26,135 nt of DNA from an uncultured Dorea sp. (lineage in GTDB: Bacteria; Bacillota_A; Clostridia; Lachnospirales; Lachnospiraceae): contig CAJTRO010000024.1 of NCBI GenBank assembly GCA_910579015.1, positions 1 to 26,135 of the forward strand, in the 5' to 3' direction. The notes under the pieces are model-generated. The model did no database searches. It worked only from the letters and a program-made list of their open reading frames with translations, and was not told the origin of the DNA. Positions 8,539 through 15,777 of the stretch are shown here, in pieces. A program made the translations under genes and the position numbers. Within the stretch, counting starts at the first letter, position 1. Every line of letters begins with the position of its first letter.

Positions 8539-9768
8539 ATGACATATATCAAGCGGCATCTGGAAGACGCCGTACTGAACATGAGCCGGTCCTTTTCTGC
8601 GATCCTGGTCACAGGCCCCAGACAGTCCGGCAAAACAACTATGCTTAAAAAACTTGCGGCCCAGGAAGGAAACAACCGAGGCTATGTTTCTCTGGATGAT
8701 CTGAACGAACGAAGTCTGGCAAAAGAAGATCCAGCATTATTTTTACAGATACACAGACCGCCTGTACTCATTGATGAAGTCCAATATGCACCTGAATTAT
8801 TTACGTATATTAAGATTTATATCGACGAACATCACGATCCCGGCAGTTTCTGGATGACCGGCTCCCAGATTTTCCGGCTGATGCAGGGCATACAGGAATC
8901 TCTGGCCGGCAGAGTGGGACTTCTCCATATGTCTCCACTGTCACAGCGTGAGATAACCGGTCAAAACTGTGTGCCATTTACAACAGATTTTGAAACACTG
9001 CTGTCAGAAAGTAAAAAAATACAGGCCGTATCCACTCCAGAGATCTTTGAAAGGCTGTGGAATGGATGTATGCCGGGCATTGTCAGCGGTGCCTTTCCTG
9101 ACTGCTGTGTTTATTACTCCTCTTACCTGTCTACCTATATAGAAAGAGATGTCAGAGAATTGTCCGGGGCGATCGATTCTCTTAAATTCGTCCGCTTCAT
9201 CACTGCGGCCACGGCCAGAGCCGGACAGATCGTCAATTACCATTCTCTTGCCGAGGATGCGGACATTGACCAGACCACAGCCAAAAACTGGCTTAATATA
9301 CTAGAAACGCTGGGGATTGTATTTTTACTTCATCCGTACTCAAATAATGTGTTGAAACGGACAATCAAGACGCCAAAGCTGTATTTTTACGACACCGGAC
9401 TGATATGCTATCTTACAAAATGGAGCAGTCCCAAGACAGCCATGCTTGGTGCAATGAACGGTGCGCTTCTGGAAAATTATGCGGTATCTGAGATAATGAA
9501 AAGCTTCCAGAACGCTGCCAAAGAACCCTTTATCTATTACTACAGGGACCGGGATGCCAAAGAAATTGACGTAATTTTAGAAAGCGACGGCAGGCTGTGC
9601 CCGCTGGAAATCAAAAAGGCGGTTTCACCAGAGAAAAAACTGACAAAGGTATTTCAGATAATCGACAGATCTCCCCTTCAAAGAGGAACCGGGGGCGTCC
9701 TGTGTATGGCAGAGACCTTCGGCGCTTTTGATAAAGACAACCTGATCGTGCCAATCTGGATGATATGA
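8539..9768 (+). CDS. AAA_14/DUF4143 family P-loop ATPase, 409 aa
   Basis: Member of the widespread ATPase family with an N-terminal AAA_14 domain and a C-terminal DUF4143 domain; no physiological role is established for most members. Visible motifs: Walker A GPRQSGKTT (residues 26-34), Walker B VLIDEVQ (76-82), sensor-like WMTGSQ (105-110), SLAGRVGLLHMSPLSQREI (121-139), and a C-terminal restriction-endonuclease-like EIDVILESDG...LEIKK (342-360), which keeps the E...D...ExK layout. Length is normal for the family. The frame extends upstream to an ATG at 8425, but the ATG at 8539 has AAAGGAG 9 nt upstream and fits the family N-terminus (I-x-R-x-L). It is a single-gene unit with its own promoter, diverging from the methyltransferase and converging on miaB. 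Such genes are often accessory; no partner gene is present. Confidence 0.9.
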   Translation: MTYIKRHLEDAVLNMSRSFSAILVTGPRQSGKTTMLKKLAAQEGNNRGYVSLDDLNERSLAKEDPALFLQIHRPPVLIDEVQYAPELFTYIKIYIDEHHDPGSFWMTGSQIFRLMQGIQESLAGRVGLLHMSPLSQREITGQNCVPFTTDFETLLSESKKIQAVSTPEIFERLWNGCMPGIVSGAFPDCCVYYSSYLSTYIERDVRELSGAIDSLKFVRFITAATARAGQIVNYHSLAEDADIDQTTAKNWLNILETLGIVFLLHPYSNNVLKRTIKTPKLYFYDTGLICYLTKWSSPKTAMLGAMNGALLENYAVSEIMKSFQNAAKEPFIYYYRDRDAKEIDVILESDGRLCPLEIKKAVSPEKKLTKVFQIIDRSPLQRGTGGVLCMAETFGAFDKDNLIVPIWMI

Positions 9769-9784
9769 AACGTCAGATACCAAA

Positions 9785-9856
9785 AAGCCTCCTTCACTGA
9801 AGCTCTTAAGTCAGTCCCACGATCCATTGGGGGCTGACTTAAGACGAACGAGGCTT
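9785..9856 (-). terminator. Nested-stem terminator between the ATPase gene and miaB
   Basis: An outer stem pairs AAGCCTC (9785-9791) with GAGGCTT (9850-9856). An inner 14-bp stem pairs 9805-9818 with 9830-9843 with one G-T pair. Read on the minus strand the outer stem runs into TTTTT, so it should terminate miaB transcription. The inner stem, without an adjacent T-run, could slow transcription from the ATPase side. The nested form is unusual for a simple terminator. Confidence 0.6.
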
Positions 9857-9859
9857 ACT

Positions 9860-11308
9860 TTAAACAGACAATTGACCGATATAGTAGAAGCCCCGGCACT
9901 CCTTGAGTTTTACATCTACATATTTCCCGATCAGTCCGCTCTCCCCCTGGAAATGCACCAGAAGATTATTACTCAGTCTTCCGGTCACCATCTCGGGATC
10001 GTGGTCGCAGATATTTTCCACCAGCACCTCCTGAACAGTTCCCTCATGTACCGCGCAGGACTTAGCGGCAATAGTCTGGACTTCCTTTAACAGCCGGTCA
10101 AACCGGTTCTTGACCACCTCTTCCGGTATCTGATCCTCCATAGCGGCGGCAGGCGTTCCCGTCCGCTTGGAGTAGATAAATGTAAATGCACTGTCATAGC
10201 GCACCTTCCTTACGATATCCAGCGTCTCCTCAAAATCCTCTTCTGTCTCCCCCGGAAATCCCACAATAATATCTGTCGTAAGTGAAATGTCCGGAACCGC
10301 CCCGCGGATCTTCTCTACCAGATTCAGATACCGCTCCTTCGTATAACGGCGGTTCATCCGTGCAAGGATCTTCGTACTCCCCGACTGCACCGGAAGATGG
10401 AGATGCTTACAGATCTTCTTTGAATCCCTCATGACTTCAATCAACTCATCGGACAGATCCTTTGGGTGGGAAGTCATAAACCGGATGCGCCTGATCCCCT
10501 CGATCTTCTCAATCTCCTTAAGAAGTCCGGCAAAGGTCATCGGCGTATCCAGTGTCTTTCCATATGAATTCACATTCTGGCCAAGGAGCATCACCTCGCT
10601 TACGCCGTCTGCCGCAAGCCGTTCTATCTCTTTTATGATCGCTTCCGGAGCCCGGCTTCTTTCCTGCCCTCTCACATACGGGACGATACAATAACTGCAA
10701 AAATTATTACAGCCGAACATGATATTTACCCCGGATTTGAACTCATATTTCCGCTCATTCGGAAGATTCTCCACGATTTTGTCCGTACCCTTCCAGATAT
10801 CAATCACCATTCGCTCTGACACAAAGCGCGTCGCAACCAGCTCCGCAAATTTATAGATATTGTGAGTTCCAAAAATGATATCCACGAACCGGTAACTCTG
10901 CTTTAACTTCTCTACCACTTCCGGCTCCTGCATCATACAGCCGCACAGCCCGATCATCATATGCGGATACTTCTTCTTCCTTGGCTTAAGCTGTCCAAGC
11001 CTTCCATACACCCGTGTGTTTGCATTCTCTCTCACCGTGCAGGTGTTATAGATGACAAAATCCGCTCTATCCTCGACCTCCTCCTTATATCCCATTTCTT
11101 TTAAGATGCCTCTTAATTTCTCAGAATCCCTGGCGTTCATCTGACATCCGAAGGTGGTCACACAGGCGGTGGGAACACGGCCGTGTGTTTGTTCAAATTC
11201 CCTCACCCATTCCCGGCATTTTGCCATGAAGTAGTATTGACGGGCCGGTTCCTCTGTGGGCGGCTCTGCATTAGTGTCTATTTTGTCTAAGTCGATTTCA
11301 TAATACAT
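9860..11308 (-). CDS. miaB: tRNA-2-methylthio-N6-dimethylallyladenosine synthase MiaB, 482 aa
   Basis: Radical-SAM methylthiotransferase that adds the 2-methylthio group to i6A37 of tRNAs reading UNN codons. The N-terminal MTTase domain has cysteines of the auxiliary cluster in FGCQMN (Cys55), NTCTVREN (Cys90) and LCGCM (Cys124). The radical-SAM cluster motif CNNFCSYC uses Cys200, Cys204 and Cys207. LLGQNVNSYG and the LHLPVQSGS segment follow, then a C-terminal TRAM region. The length is ordinary for MiaB. The ATG at 11308 is the only reasonable start, yet the nearest purine-rich site (AAGGGAG) is about 14 nt away, which is long. The promoter-proximal DNA was duplicated by the event that placed the 174-aa gene upstream (see repeats), so expression of miaB may have changed. 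Confidence 0.97.
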   Translation of the reverse strand: MYYEIDLDKIDTNAEPPTEEPARQYYFMAKCREWVREFEQTHGRVPTACVTTFGCQMNARDSEKLRGILKEMGYKEEVEDRADFVIYNTCTVRENANTRVYGRLGQLKPRKKKYPHMMIGLCGCMMQEPEVVEKLKQSYRFVDIIFGTHNIYKFAELVATRFVSERMVIDIWKGTDKIVENLPNERKYEFKSGVNIMFGCNNFCSYCIVPYVRGQERSRAPEAIIKEIERLAADGVSEVMLLGQNVNSYGKTLDTPMTFAGLLKEIEKIEGIRRIRFMTSHPKDLSDELIEVMRDSKKICKHLHLPVQSGSTKILARMNRRYTKERYLNLVEKIRGAVPDISLTTDIIVGFPGETEEDFEETLDIVRKVRYDSAFTFIYSKRTGTPAAAMEDQIPEEVVKNRFDRLLKEVQTIAAKSCAVHEGTVQEVLVENICDHDPEMVTGRLSNNLLVHFQGESGLIGKYVDVKLKECRGFYYIGQLSV

Positions 11309-11333
11309 TTTACTTGACTTTTCTCCCTTTCTA
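11303..11333 (-). repeat. 31-bp direct repeat, copy A (miaB start and leader)
   Basis: Contains the first two miaB codons, ATG and the leader with AAGGGAG. It is identical base for base to 11990-12020. Copy A is followed on the plus strand by 36 unrelated bases before the CCGTACAGCT repeat. Confidence 0.85.
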
Positions 11334-11347
11334 GCATATAATCAGCA

Positions 11348-11417
11348 CATAAAAAGAAGCGAGTTTTTTACCGTACAGCTTTATGGCTCAAGCGGGGTAC
11401 TCGTTTCTTTTTTTATG
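11348..11417 (-). terminator. Terminator whose 5' arm lies inside the 174-aa coding region
   Basis: Arms 11348-11364 and 11399-11417 are complementary over 17 bp apart from one G-T pair and two extra T. On the minus strand the 5' arm encodes the IKKETS segment near the end of the 174-aa protein, the stop codon is in the loop, and the 3' arm ends CTTCTTTTTATG. It carries T-rich tracts in both orientations and probably separates this gene from miaB. Confidence 0.55.
11370..11380. repeat. 11-bp direct repeat, copy A (ACCGTACAGCT)
   Basis: ACCGTACAGCT, repeated at 12022-12032. Copy A lies just after the stop codon of the 174-aa gene and copy B just at the end of the DUF4250 gene, so the pair brackets the gene together with the 31-bp repeat. 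Confidence 0.6.
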
Positions 11418-11905
11418 TTTATAATATCATATAGATACAATTTCCTATCCACTGCATGTCTTATAACAAGCTCCACATGAAAAACATTATAACGCAAAAC
11501 TTCTCCAGCGTCATCAAAAATTGGAAGAGCAAATCGGGAATCATATCGATACCATCCAAATCTAGCATTTTTATCGTGCTTTTTCGCCAGATTTTCCTTG
11601 AATCTCTTATTTTCCGCAATCTCAATCATCTCAGGAATTCCCTGTGCAGCATTCGCTTTCGCCTTTGCAAGAGCACCTTTCAACTTTGCCGTATAATTGG
11701 AACCTGCGTATTCATCAGGAAGATCATTGCCTATGTATATGATTTCTTTACTTTCAGCAATTTCTACAAATTCTCCGACATATTGCTTTAAATACTGTTC
11801 AACCTCATTCCAGTCAATATTCTGTCTGCCTTTAAAACATATGTCATTTATTACCACAATCTGCTTCCCATTCACATCTTTTATGACGCTTATGTTTCTT
11901 TCCAT
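11381..11905 (-). CDS. Possible phage-type BECR-fold (PBECR-like) protein, 174 aa
   Basis: The function is not certain. The C-terminal half reads GWYRYDSRFALPIFDDAG, then YNVFHVELVIRHA and LYLYDIINIKKETSTP. This strand pattern recalls the PBECR (phage Barnase-EndoU-ColicinE5/D-RelE-like nuclease) domains attached to phage polyvalent proteins, and would make it a possible RNase or toxin-like product (inference from memory of the family, not a search). The N-terminal half has an NIDWNEVEQYLKQYVGEF helix and an alanine/lysine-rich helix. There is no signal peptide. The gene sits between DUF4250 and miaB within an otherwise normal housekeeping operon and is bracketed by direct repeats. Its start at 11905 follows by 9 nt the stop of a 26-codon leader ORF. 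No antitoxin-like gene is adjacent. Confidence 0.7.
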   Translation of the reverse strand: MERNISVIKDVNGKQIVVINDICFKGRQNIDWNEVEQYLKQYVGEFVEIAESKEIIYIGNDLPDEYAGSNYTAKLKGALAKAKANAAQGIPEMIEIAENKRFKENLAKKHDKNARFGWYRYDSRFALPIFDDAGEVLRYNVFHVELVIRHAVDRKLYLYDIINIKKETSTPLEP

Positions 11906-11914
11906 ATTCCCTCT

Positions 11915-11995
11915 CTATCCGCTCTCCTCTTGTATCCTTTCAGAATCTTGCCTGCTCACACGTTTAGGCAGCCGAAAGTCAATTTCCTGATACAT
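11915..11995 (-). pseudogene. Duplicated miaB start: 26-codon leader ORF
   Basis: ATG at 11995, stop TAG at 11915-11917. The peptide opens MYQEIDF against MYYEIDL in miaB, with an identical leader upstream, then diverges completely. It is best read as a decayed 5' fragment of miaB. It ends 9 nt before the start of the 174-aa gene, so ribosomes loaded on the copied leader could feed that gene by coupling (inference). Confidence 0.6.
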
Positions 11996-12020
11996 TTTAC
12001 TTGACTTTTCTCCCTTTCTA
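11990..12020 (-). repeat. 31-bp direct repeat, copy B
   Basis: Exact copy of 11303-11333. On the side inside miaB the similarity continues imperfectly (AAGTCAATTTCCTG against AAGTCGATTTCATA). On the other side it abuts ACCGTACAGCT and the DUF4250 gene. Confidence 0.85.
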
Positions 12021-12021
12021 A

Positions 12022-12032
12022 ACCGTACAGCT
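12022..12032. repeat. 11-bp direct repeat, copy B (ACCGTACAGCT)
   Basis: Second copy of 11370-11380. It follows the 31-bp repeat copy B by one base and ends one base before the DUF4250 stop codon. Confidence 0.6.
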
Positions 12033-12033
12033 C

Positions 12034-12216
12034 TTAGACAAATTGCCCTCTGACAGCATCATACTCATAACCAGCCTTCTTCAACTTCCCGGTTATCTCT
12101 TCTTTATCTGCTCTAAGATCCTCGCATAACTCGTCCAGCGTGTGGTAATGATCCCTTAGCTTCGTATTGACGACACTCATCAAAAGTATCGGATCTTTGG
12201 GTAATCCTGTCTCCAT
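12034..12216 (-). CDS. DUF4250 small protein, 60 aa
   Basis: Full-length member of DUF4250, a small soluble family common in Clostridia and without known function. The recognisable pattern is LPKDPILLMSVVNTKLRD, then a helix LDELCEDLRADKEEI and the closing YEYDAVRGQFV. The ATG at 12216 has a strong AAGGAGG site 5 nt upstream. It lies 12 nt after the 5-formyltetrahydrofolate cyclo-ligase gene and was probably the direct neighbour of miaB before the 174-aa gene arrived between them. The helix-turn-helix-like spacing of its charged helices may suggest nucleic acid binding, but nothing proves it. Confidence 0.9.
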   Translation of the reverse strand: METGLPKDPILLMSVVNTKLRDHYHTLDELCEDLRADKEEITGKLKKAGYEYDAVRGQFV

Positions 12217-12228
12217 AAAGTCCTCCTT

Positions 12229-12804
12229 CTAACTCTTTCGTAACTGCTTCTCCGTGATCAGAATATCCGGGCAGATATCATGCGCTTCACATGGTATCCT
12301 GGGAAACACCTGAAACTCAAAAGCCAGCGCGATCGTTCTAAGCTTCGGATACTGCGCCAGATACCTGTCATAATATCCGCCTCCATATCCAATCCGGCGG
12401 CATGATTCATCGAAGGCCGTCCCCGGCATGATCATAAGACTGCCCGGCTCCTCTCCCGGTCCGTCCATCCAGGCATTCTTTCCTGTATCACCCGCAGGCT
12501 CTAATATCCCGTGTATCCCAGGCTTCAGCTCGCTCATACTTCTGATACGGAAAAAATGCATGACCTCCCCCATTACCTTTGGAACCCACACATTCTTTCC
12601 CATCTCAAAGGCCGCGTCAATCATTTCCTGCGTCCTGACTTCCCGGTTATACGCCGCATATGTACAGATATCCCTGGCATCAAAAAACCAGGGATGCGTA
12701 ATCAGGGTATCCGTGACAACTTTGCTGTCCCTTACCCATATCTCCTCTGACATCTCCTGCCTTTTCTGCCGGATCCATCGTCTAATTTCCTTTTTTGTTT
12801 CCAA
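12229..12804 (-). CDS. 5-formyltetrahydrofolate cyclo-ligase, 191 aa
   Basis: ATP-dependent enzyme converting 5-formyl-THF to 5,10-methenyl-THF, returning a storage/inhibitory folate to the one-carbon pool. Motifs: N-terminal TKKEIRRWIRQKRQEM, WVPKV strand, LMIMPGTAFD and the glycine-rich nucleotide loop RIGYGGGYYDRYL (~137-149). Two starts are possible. The ATG at 12834 has AAGGAGG only 3 nt away. The TTG at 12804 has GGGAG 6 nt away and gives the family-type METKKEIR start, so it is preferred. Either way the 5' end overlaps the DUF896 gene, by 23 bp with the TTG, which points to translational coupling. Confidence 0.93.
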   Translation of the reverse strand: METKKEIRRWIRQKRQEMSEEIWVRDSKVVTDTLITHPWFFDARDICTYAAYNREVRTQEMIDAAFEMGKNVWVPKVMGEVMHFFRIRSMSELKPGIHGILEPAGDTGKNAWMDGPGEEPGSLMIMPGTAFDESCRRIGYGGGYYDRYLAQYPKLRTIALAFEFQVFPRIPCEAHDICPDILITEKQLRKS

Positions 12805-13003
12805 ACTTCTCTCCCAGATTCGTAATACTTCCATCTGCCTCCTTGATCGATATCTGATCCAGCTGGCTCCTCAGATTCTGCCGGAACGCATCCACATATT
12901 CTCTTCTTAATATCTGCTGTTCCTTTAACTCTGCGTCCGTAAGCCCTTCGGCTTTTGATTTATGATACAGCTCATTAATCCTTGCAATCTTCTGCTCATC
13001 CAT
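12782..13003 (-). CDS. DUF896 (YnzC-like) protein, 73 aa
   Basis: Small helical protein of the DUF896/YnzC family. B. subtilis YnzC is a two-helix hairpin with no assigned reaction. The family pattern is intact: MDEQKIARINELYHKSK, LTDAELKEQQILRREYV, FRQNLRSQLDQI, with a short disordered tail. The start at 13003 has AAGGA 9 nt and GAAGGA 2 nt upstream. The 3' end runs into the 5-formyl-THF cyclo-ligase gene. It is the first gene of the DUF896, cyclo-ligase, DUF4250, miaB group. A 158-nt gap separates it from the BofC-like gene and should hold the group promoter, but I see only weak candidates. Confidence 0.93.
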   Translation of the reverse strand: MDEQKIARINELYHKSKAEGLTDAELKEQQILRREYVDAFRQNLRSQLDQISIKEADGSITNLGEKFGNKKGN

Positions 13004-13161
13004 AGTCCTTCATCCTTTCTGAAAATCACATTCTTTATCTTACACTATCTTTTCTGTGAAGTCTACTTGTATTTTTGTTTCCGCCGTCTTTACCGTCAAT
13101 GCAATAAACAGACACAGGAACTATCACAACAGGATCTCTTGCAGTGACAGTTCCCTCTCAT

Positions 13162-13551
13162 TTAACTCGAATAATTTTCCAGGAATCCATACAGCGCCTT
13201 TGCATCCTCCATGTATTTCCCGTTTTTGATCTCCTCCTGCATCTCCGAGGGAAGTCCGTCGCACTTGATATCCGTATACTCATAAGGCGTCTTTTTATCG
13301 CTCATGTATACGACCACATATCCGTTTACCTCCATCAGATAATAACAGCCATCCTTAAGCGCCTGGCCGTCAGCTGCAACAGCCGTCGGCTCCTGCACCG
13401 TCACTGCCGGCTCACGAGGCTTCGTCTCCTCGGCCGTCTTCGTCTCCAGGCGTTCCTTAGCCTGCCGGTAACTCAGCTGGTATGCGCCGATGACCAGTGT
13501 CAGCGCTATGACCATAACCGCAAAAAAACCGATACTATACTTCGTCTTCAT
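13162..13551 (-). CDS. Membrane-anchored protein with BofC-like C-terminal domain, 129 aa
   Basis: One N-terminal membrane anchor (residues ~6-25, FFAVMVIALTLVIGAYQL), a charged and Pro/Thr/Ala-rich linker (~26-62), then a compact ~65-residue domain: DGCYYLMEVNGYVVVYM, YEYTDIKCDGLPSEMQEEI, ALYGFLENYSS. This resembles the C-terminal domain of BofC, the intermembrane regulator of pro-sigma-K processing in Bacillus, and similar anchored proteins occur in Lachnospiraceae. The assignment is from motif memory, and the orientation (domain outside) is inferred. The start at 13551 has AAGGAGAGG 5 nt upstream. It follows the SpoVB-like gene by 56 nt, which fits a sporulation or envelope context. Confidence 0.75.
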   Translation of the reverse strand: MKTKYSIGFFAVMVIALTLVIGAYQLSYRQAKERLETKTAEETKPREPAVTVQEPTAVAADGQALKDGCYYLMEVNGYVVVYMSDKKTPYEYTDIKCDGLPSEMQEEIKNGKYMEDAKALYGFLENYSS

Positions 13552-13607
13552 AAGGACCTCTCCTTTTTTAGTACAGTATCGGCATTTTCTCAGTCATTTA
13601 TACACAA

Positions 13608-15269
13608 TCAGCTCCTAAAAAGATGCAGCTTATAACATATTCTCAAAATCGCCGCTCCCTTCGGCATACCAGAGATCTCATCTTCCGTTACTCCGCCAAG
13701 AAGTACAAGCACCGCGCCATACGCCGCCACAGCCGCCAGGATAGCCACAACCGTCGCGATCTTCTCTCCTGCAAATAATTCAAAGAGCAGATGTACAAGC
13801 ACCGTGACAGCTCCCATGACGCCTGCCGCCATCACCGGGATCACGAACGTCCGCTTGCGCTCCTGCACATAACCGATACGCTCCCTGAGTGCGTGTGCAT
13901 TCAGGATACACATGGATCCGGAGAATACGATCCTGCCGGCCACGACTGCGTAGATGTTCCATTTGAATGCGACCAGCATGACAAACAGCGCAACAATGTA
14001 GATAACCAGTGAAATAACCGCATTCTTTACCGGAGTCATCATATCGTCCAGTCCCTGAAGGATGGAGGTGGTCACGGTAGACGAAGTATACAGAATGATC
14101 GAGACGGCTCCGATCTGCAGCATCAGCGCGGCAGTGCTGTTATCCTGTGTATAAAACAGAAGATCCATGATCGGCTTGGCCAGGATCAGAAAACCTACGG
14201 CGCACGGAATCGCGATCAGCATATTGAATCTGATCGCAGTATGGATCTTCATATGTATCTGCTTGCGGCTTCCGGTCTGTACGGTCGTGACAAGGCTGGG
14301 GATCAGAGATGCTCCCAACGCACTTGCCATGGCCAGAGGCACGTTGATCAGCGTACTGTACTGGCTTCCCAATATCCCCAGCAGGCTTGCGTACTCCGTC
14401 TTCTTAAAGCCCTGGGCCGCCATGGTGTTGCTGAATATCGCCGTGTCCAGAAAATCACTGATATTATAAACGGTCGCGCTTAATATGACCGGTGCGATCG
14501 TCATAAACAGTATCCGGTAGATCTTCCGATAGCTTTCCTTCTTCCGGCTCCTGTCCCGCCACATCTTGCGTCTGAATAAACGTCTGTAGGCAAAGAAGAT
14601 CATCGCCACGAAGAGCAGTGCAGAAAAAGCGCCGGCAATCGTTCCGATCGTTCCGCCTGCCGCCGCATAGGCCGCCCCGTAGGAATCATCTCCCCTTGTC
14701 CCGGCAATCTCCATTCCCATCTTGAGAAGCACATATGCGCCTGCGACGGACGCCGCCGCATTGACGATCTGTTCCAGTATCTGTGAAAATGCGGTCGGCA
14801 TCATGGAGCCGTTTCCCTGGAAAAATCCCCTGATCACACCCAGCAGTGCAACCACAAAGATACAGGGAGCAAGGACGCGGAGCGCATAGACACTCATGTC
14901 CATAGCCATGATCGTACCCGCAATAAACTCCGCACCAAAAAATATAACCAGCGAAATAATCCCGCTTGCGATCACCGCGATCGACAGGGCGCACCGAAAC
15001 ACCTTATATGCGTTCCGGTACTGTCCCACGGCCACTCTTGCAGAGACCAGCTTGGACACGGCAAGCGGAAGGCTGTAGGAAGTAAGCATCAATGCGATCG
15101 TATAGATGGAAAATGCGACGTTATAATACCCCATTCCTTCCGTTCCCACTATATTCATAAGAGGAATTCTGTAAACTGCTCCGATGATCTTCGTGATCAC
15201 CCCGGCGAATGCCAGGATCGATCCCTGTATCAGAAAGTTCTTCTCTTTTCGTCTTCGTTTTTCAGCCAT
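13608..15269 (-). CDS. SpoVB/MurJ-like polysaccharide flippase (MVF family), 553 aa
   Basis: Polytopic membrane protein of the oligosaccharide/lipid flippase superfamily, close in pattern to Bacillus SpoVB and YtgP. These move lipid-linked peptidoglycan or polysaccharide precursors across the membrane. The N-terminus NFLIQGSILAFAGVITKIIGAVYRIPLMNIVG is the family signature (about residues 11-42), followed by GTEGMGYYNVAFSIY, SYSLPLAVSKLVS and VIRGFFQGNGSMMPTAFSQILEQ. About 14 membrane segments can be traced. The start at 15269 has AAGAGG 9 nt upstream and lies 13 nt after the ybeY stop, so it is probably read from the yqfC-ybeY transcript. Sporulation-specific (SpoVB) and vegetative (YtgP/MurJ) roles cannot be told apart here. 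Confidence 0.9.
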   Translation of the reverse strand: MAEKRRRKEKNFLIQGSILAFAGVITKIIGAVYRIPLMNIVGTEGMGYYNVAFSIYTIALMLTSYSLPLAVSKLVSARVAVGQYRNAYKVFRCALSIAVIASGIISLVIFFGAEFIAGTIMAMDMSVYALRVLAPCIFVVALLGVIRGFFQGNGSMMPTAFSQILEQIVNAAASVAGAYVLLKMGMEIAGTRGDDSYGAAYAAAGGTIGTIAGAFSALLFVAMIFFAYRRLFRRKMWRDRSRKKESYRKIYRILFMTIAPVILSATVYNISDFLDTAIFSNTMAAQGFKKTEYASLLGILGSQYSTLINVPLAMASALGASLIPSLVTTVQTGSRKQIHMKIHTAIRFNMLIAIPCAVGFLILAKPIMDLLFYTQDNSTAALMLQIGAVSIILYTSSTVTTSILQGLDDMMTPVKNAVISLVIYIVALFVMLVAFKWNIYAVVAGRIVFSGSMCILNAHALRERIGYVQERKRTFVIPVMAAGVMGAVTVLVHLLFELFAGEKIATVVAILAAVAAYGAVLVLLGGVTEDEISGMPKGAAILRICYKLHLFRS

Positions 15270-15282
15270 GCATTGTTACCTC

Positions 15283-15777
15283 TTATCGTAAAATATTTAT
15301 GCAATCCATGATCTCTTCCTGCTTTTCTTCCATCGTCTTACGCTCTTTCTCCTCCATATGGTCAAAGCCGGTCAGATGCAGTACGGAATGTACGATCAGA
15401 AACGCATACTCCCGCAGAATGGAATGCCCGTATTCTTCGGCCTGTGCCGTAACTTTTTCTTTGGAAATGACAATATCCCCCAGAGACAGTTCCCCTGTCT
15501 CCGGATTAAAGCAGTCCTCCCTCTCATCAAGAAACTCAAACCTGCCCGGCTCAGGATAACTGACCATAGGAAATGAAAGCACGTCTGTCGGCCGTTCTAT
15601 TCCCCGGAATTCTGTATTCATCTCCTGGATCTGCTCGTTCATTGTGAGCAGGATGCTCACCTCTGCCTCATAAGGACAGCCTATGATATCAAGCGCGGCC
15701 TCAATGACCTCTTCTGCTGTCTTACGGCACTCAAGGGGAAGCATATATTCCCCTTCTTCTTCAAAGTATAGTGTCAT
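15283..15777 (-). CDS. ybeY: Endoribonuclease/rRNA maturation factor YbeY, 164 aa
   Basis: Zinc-dependent single-strand endoribonuclease used in 16S rRNA 3'-end maturation and ribosome quality control. The metal motif H-x3-H-x5-H is present as HSVLHLTGFDH with His130, His134 and His140, after the typical ERPTDVLSFPM (61-71) and GELSLGDIVIS (95-105). The length is normal. The ATG at 15777 overlaps the phoH stop (ATGA) and has AAGGAG 6 nt upstream, so translation is coupled to phoH. This phoH-ybeY pairing is conserved widely in bacteria. Confidence 0.97.
   Translation of the reverse strand: MTLYFEEEGEYMLPLECRKTAEEVIEAALDIIGCPYEAEVSILLTMNEQIQEMNTEFRGIERPTDVLSFPMVSYPEPGRFEFLDEREDCFNPETGELSLGDIVISKEKVTAQAEEYGHSILREYAFLIVHSVLHLTGFDHMEEKERKTMEEKQEEIMDCINILR

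Noticed and set aside
13576..13583. GCCGATAC on the minus strand upstream of the BofC-like gene, similar to a sigma-D -10
   Set aside because: The only TAAA nearby is 13 nt away instead of about 15, and the gene has no motility link.
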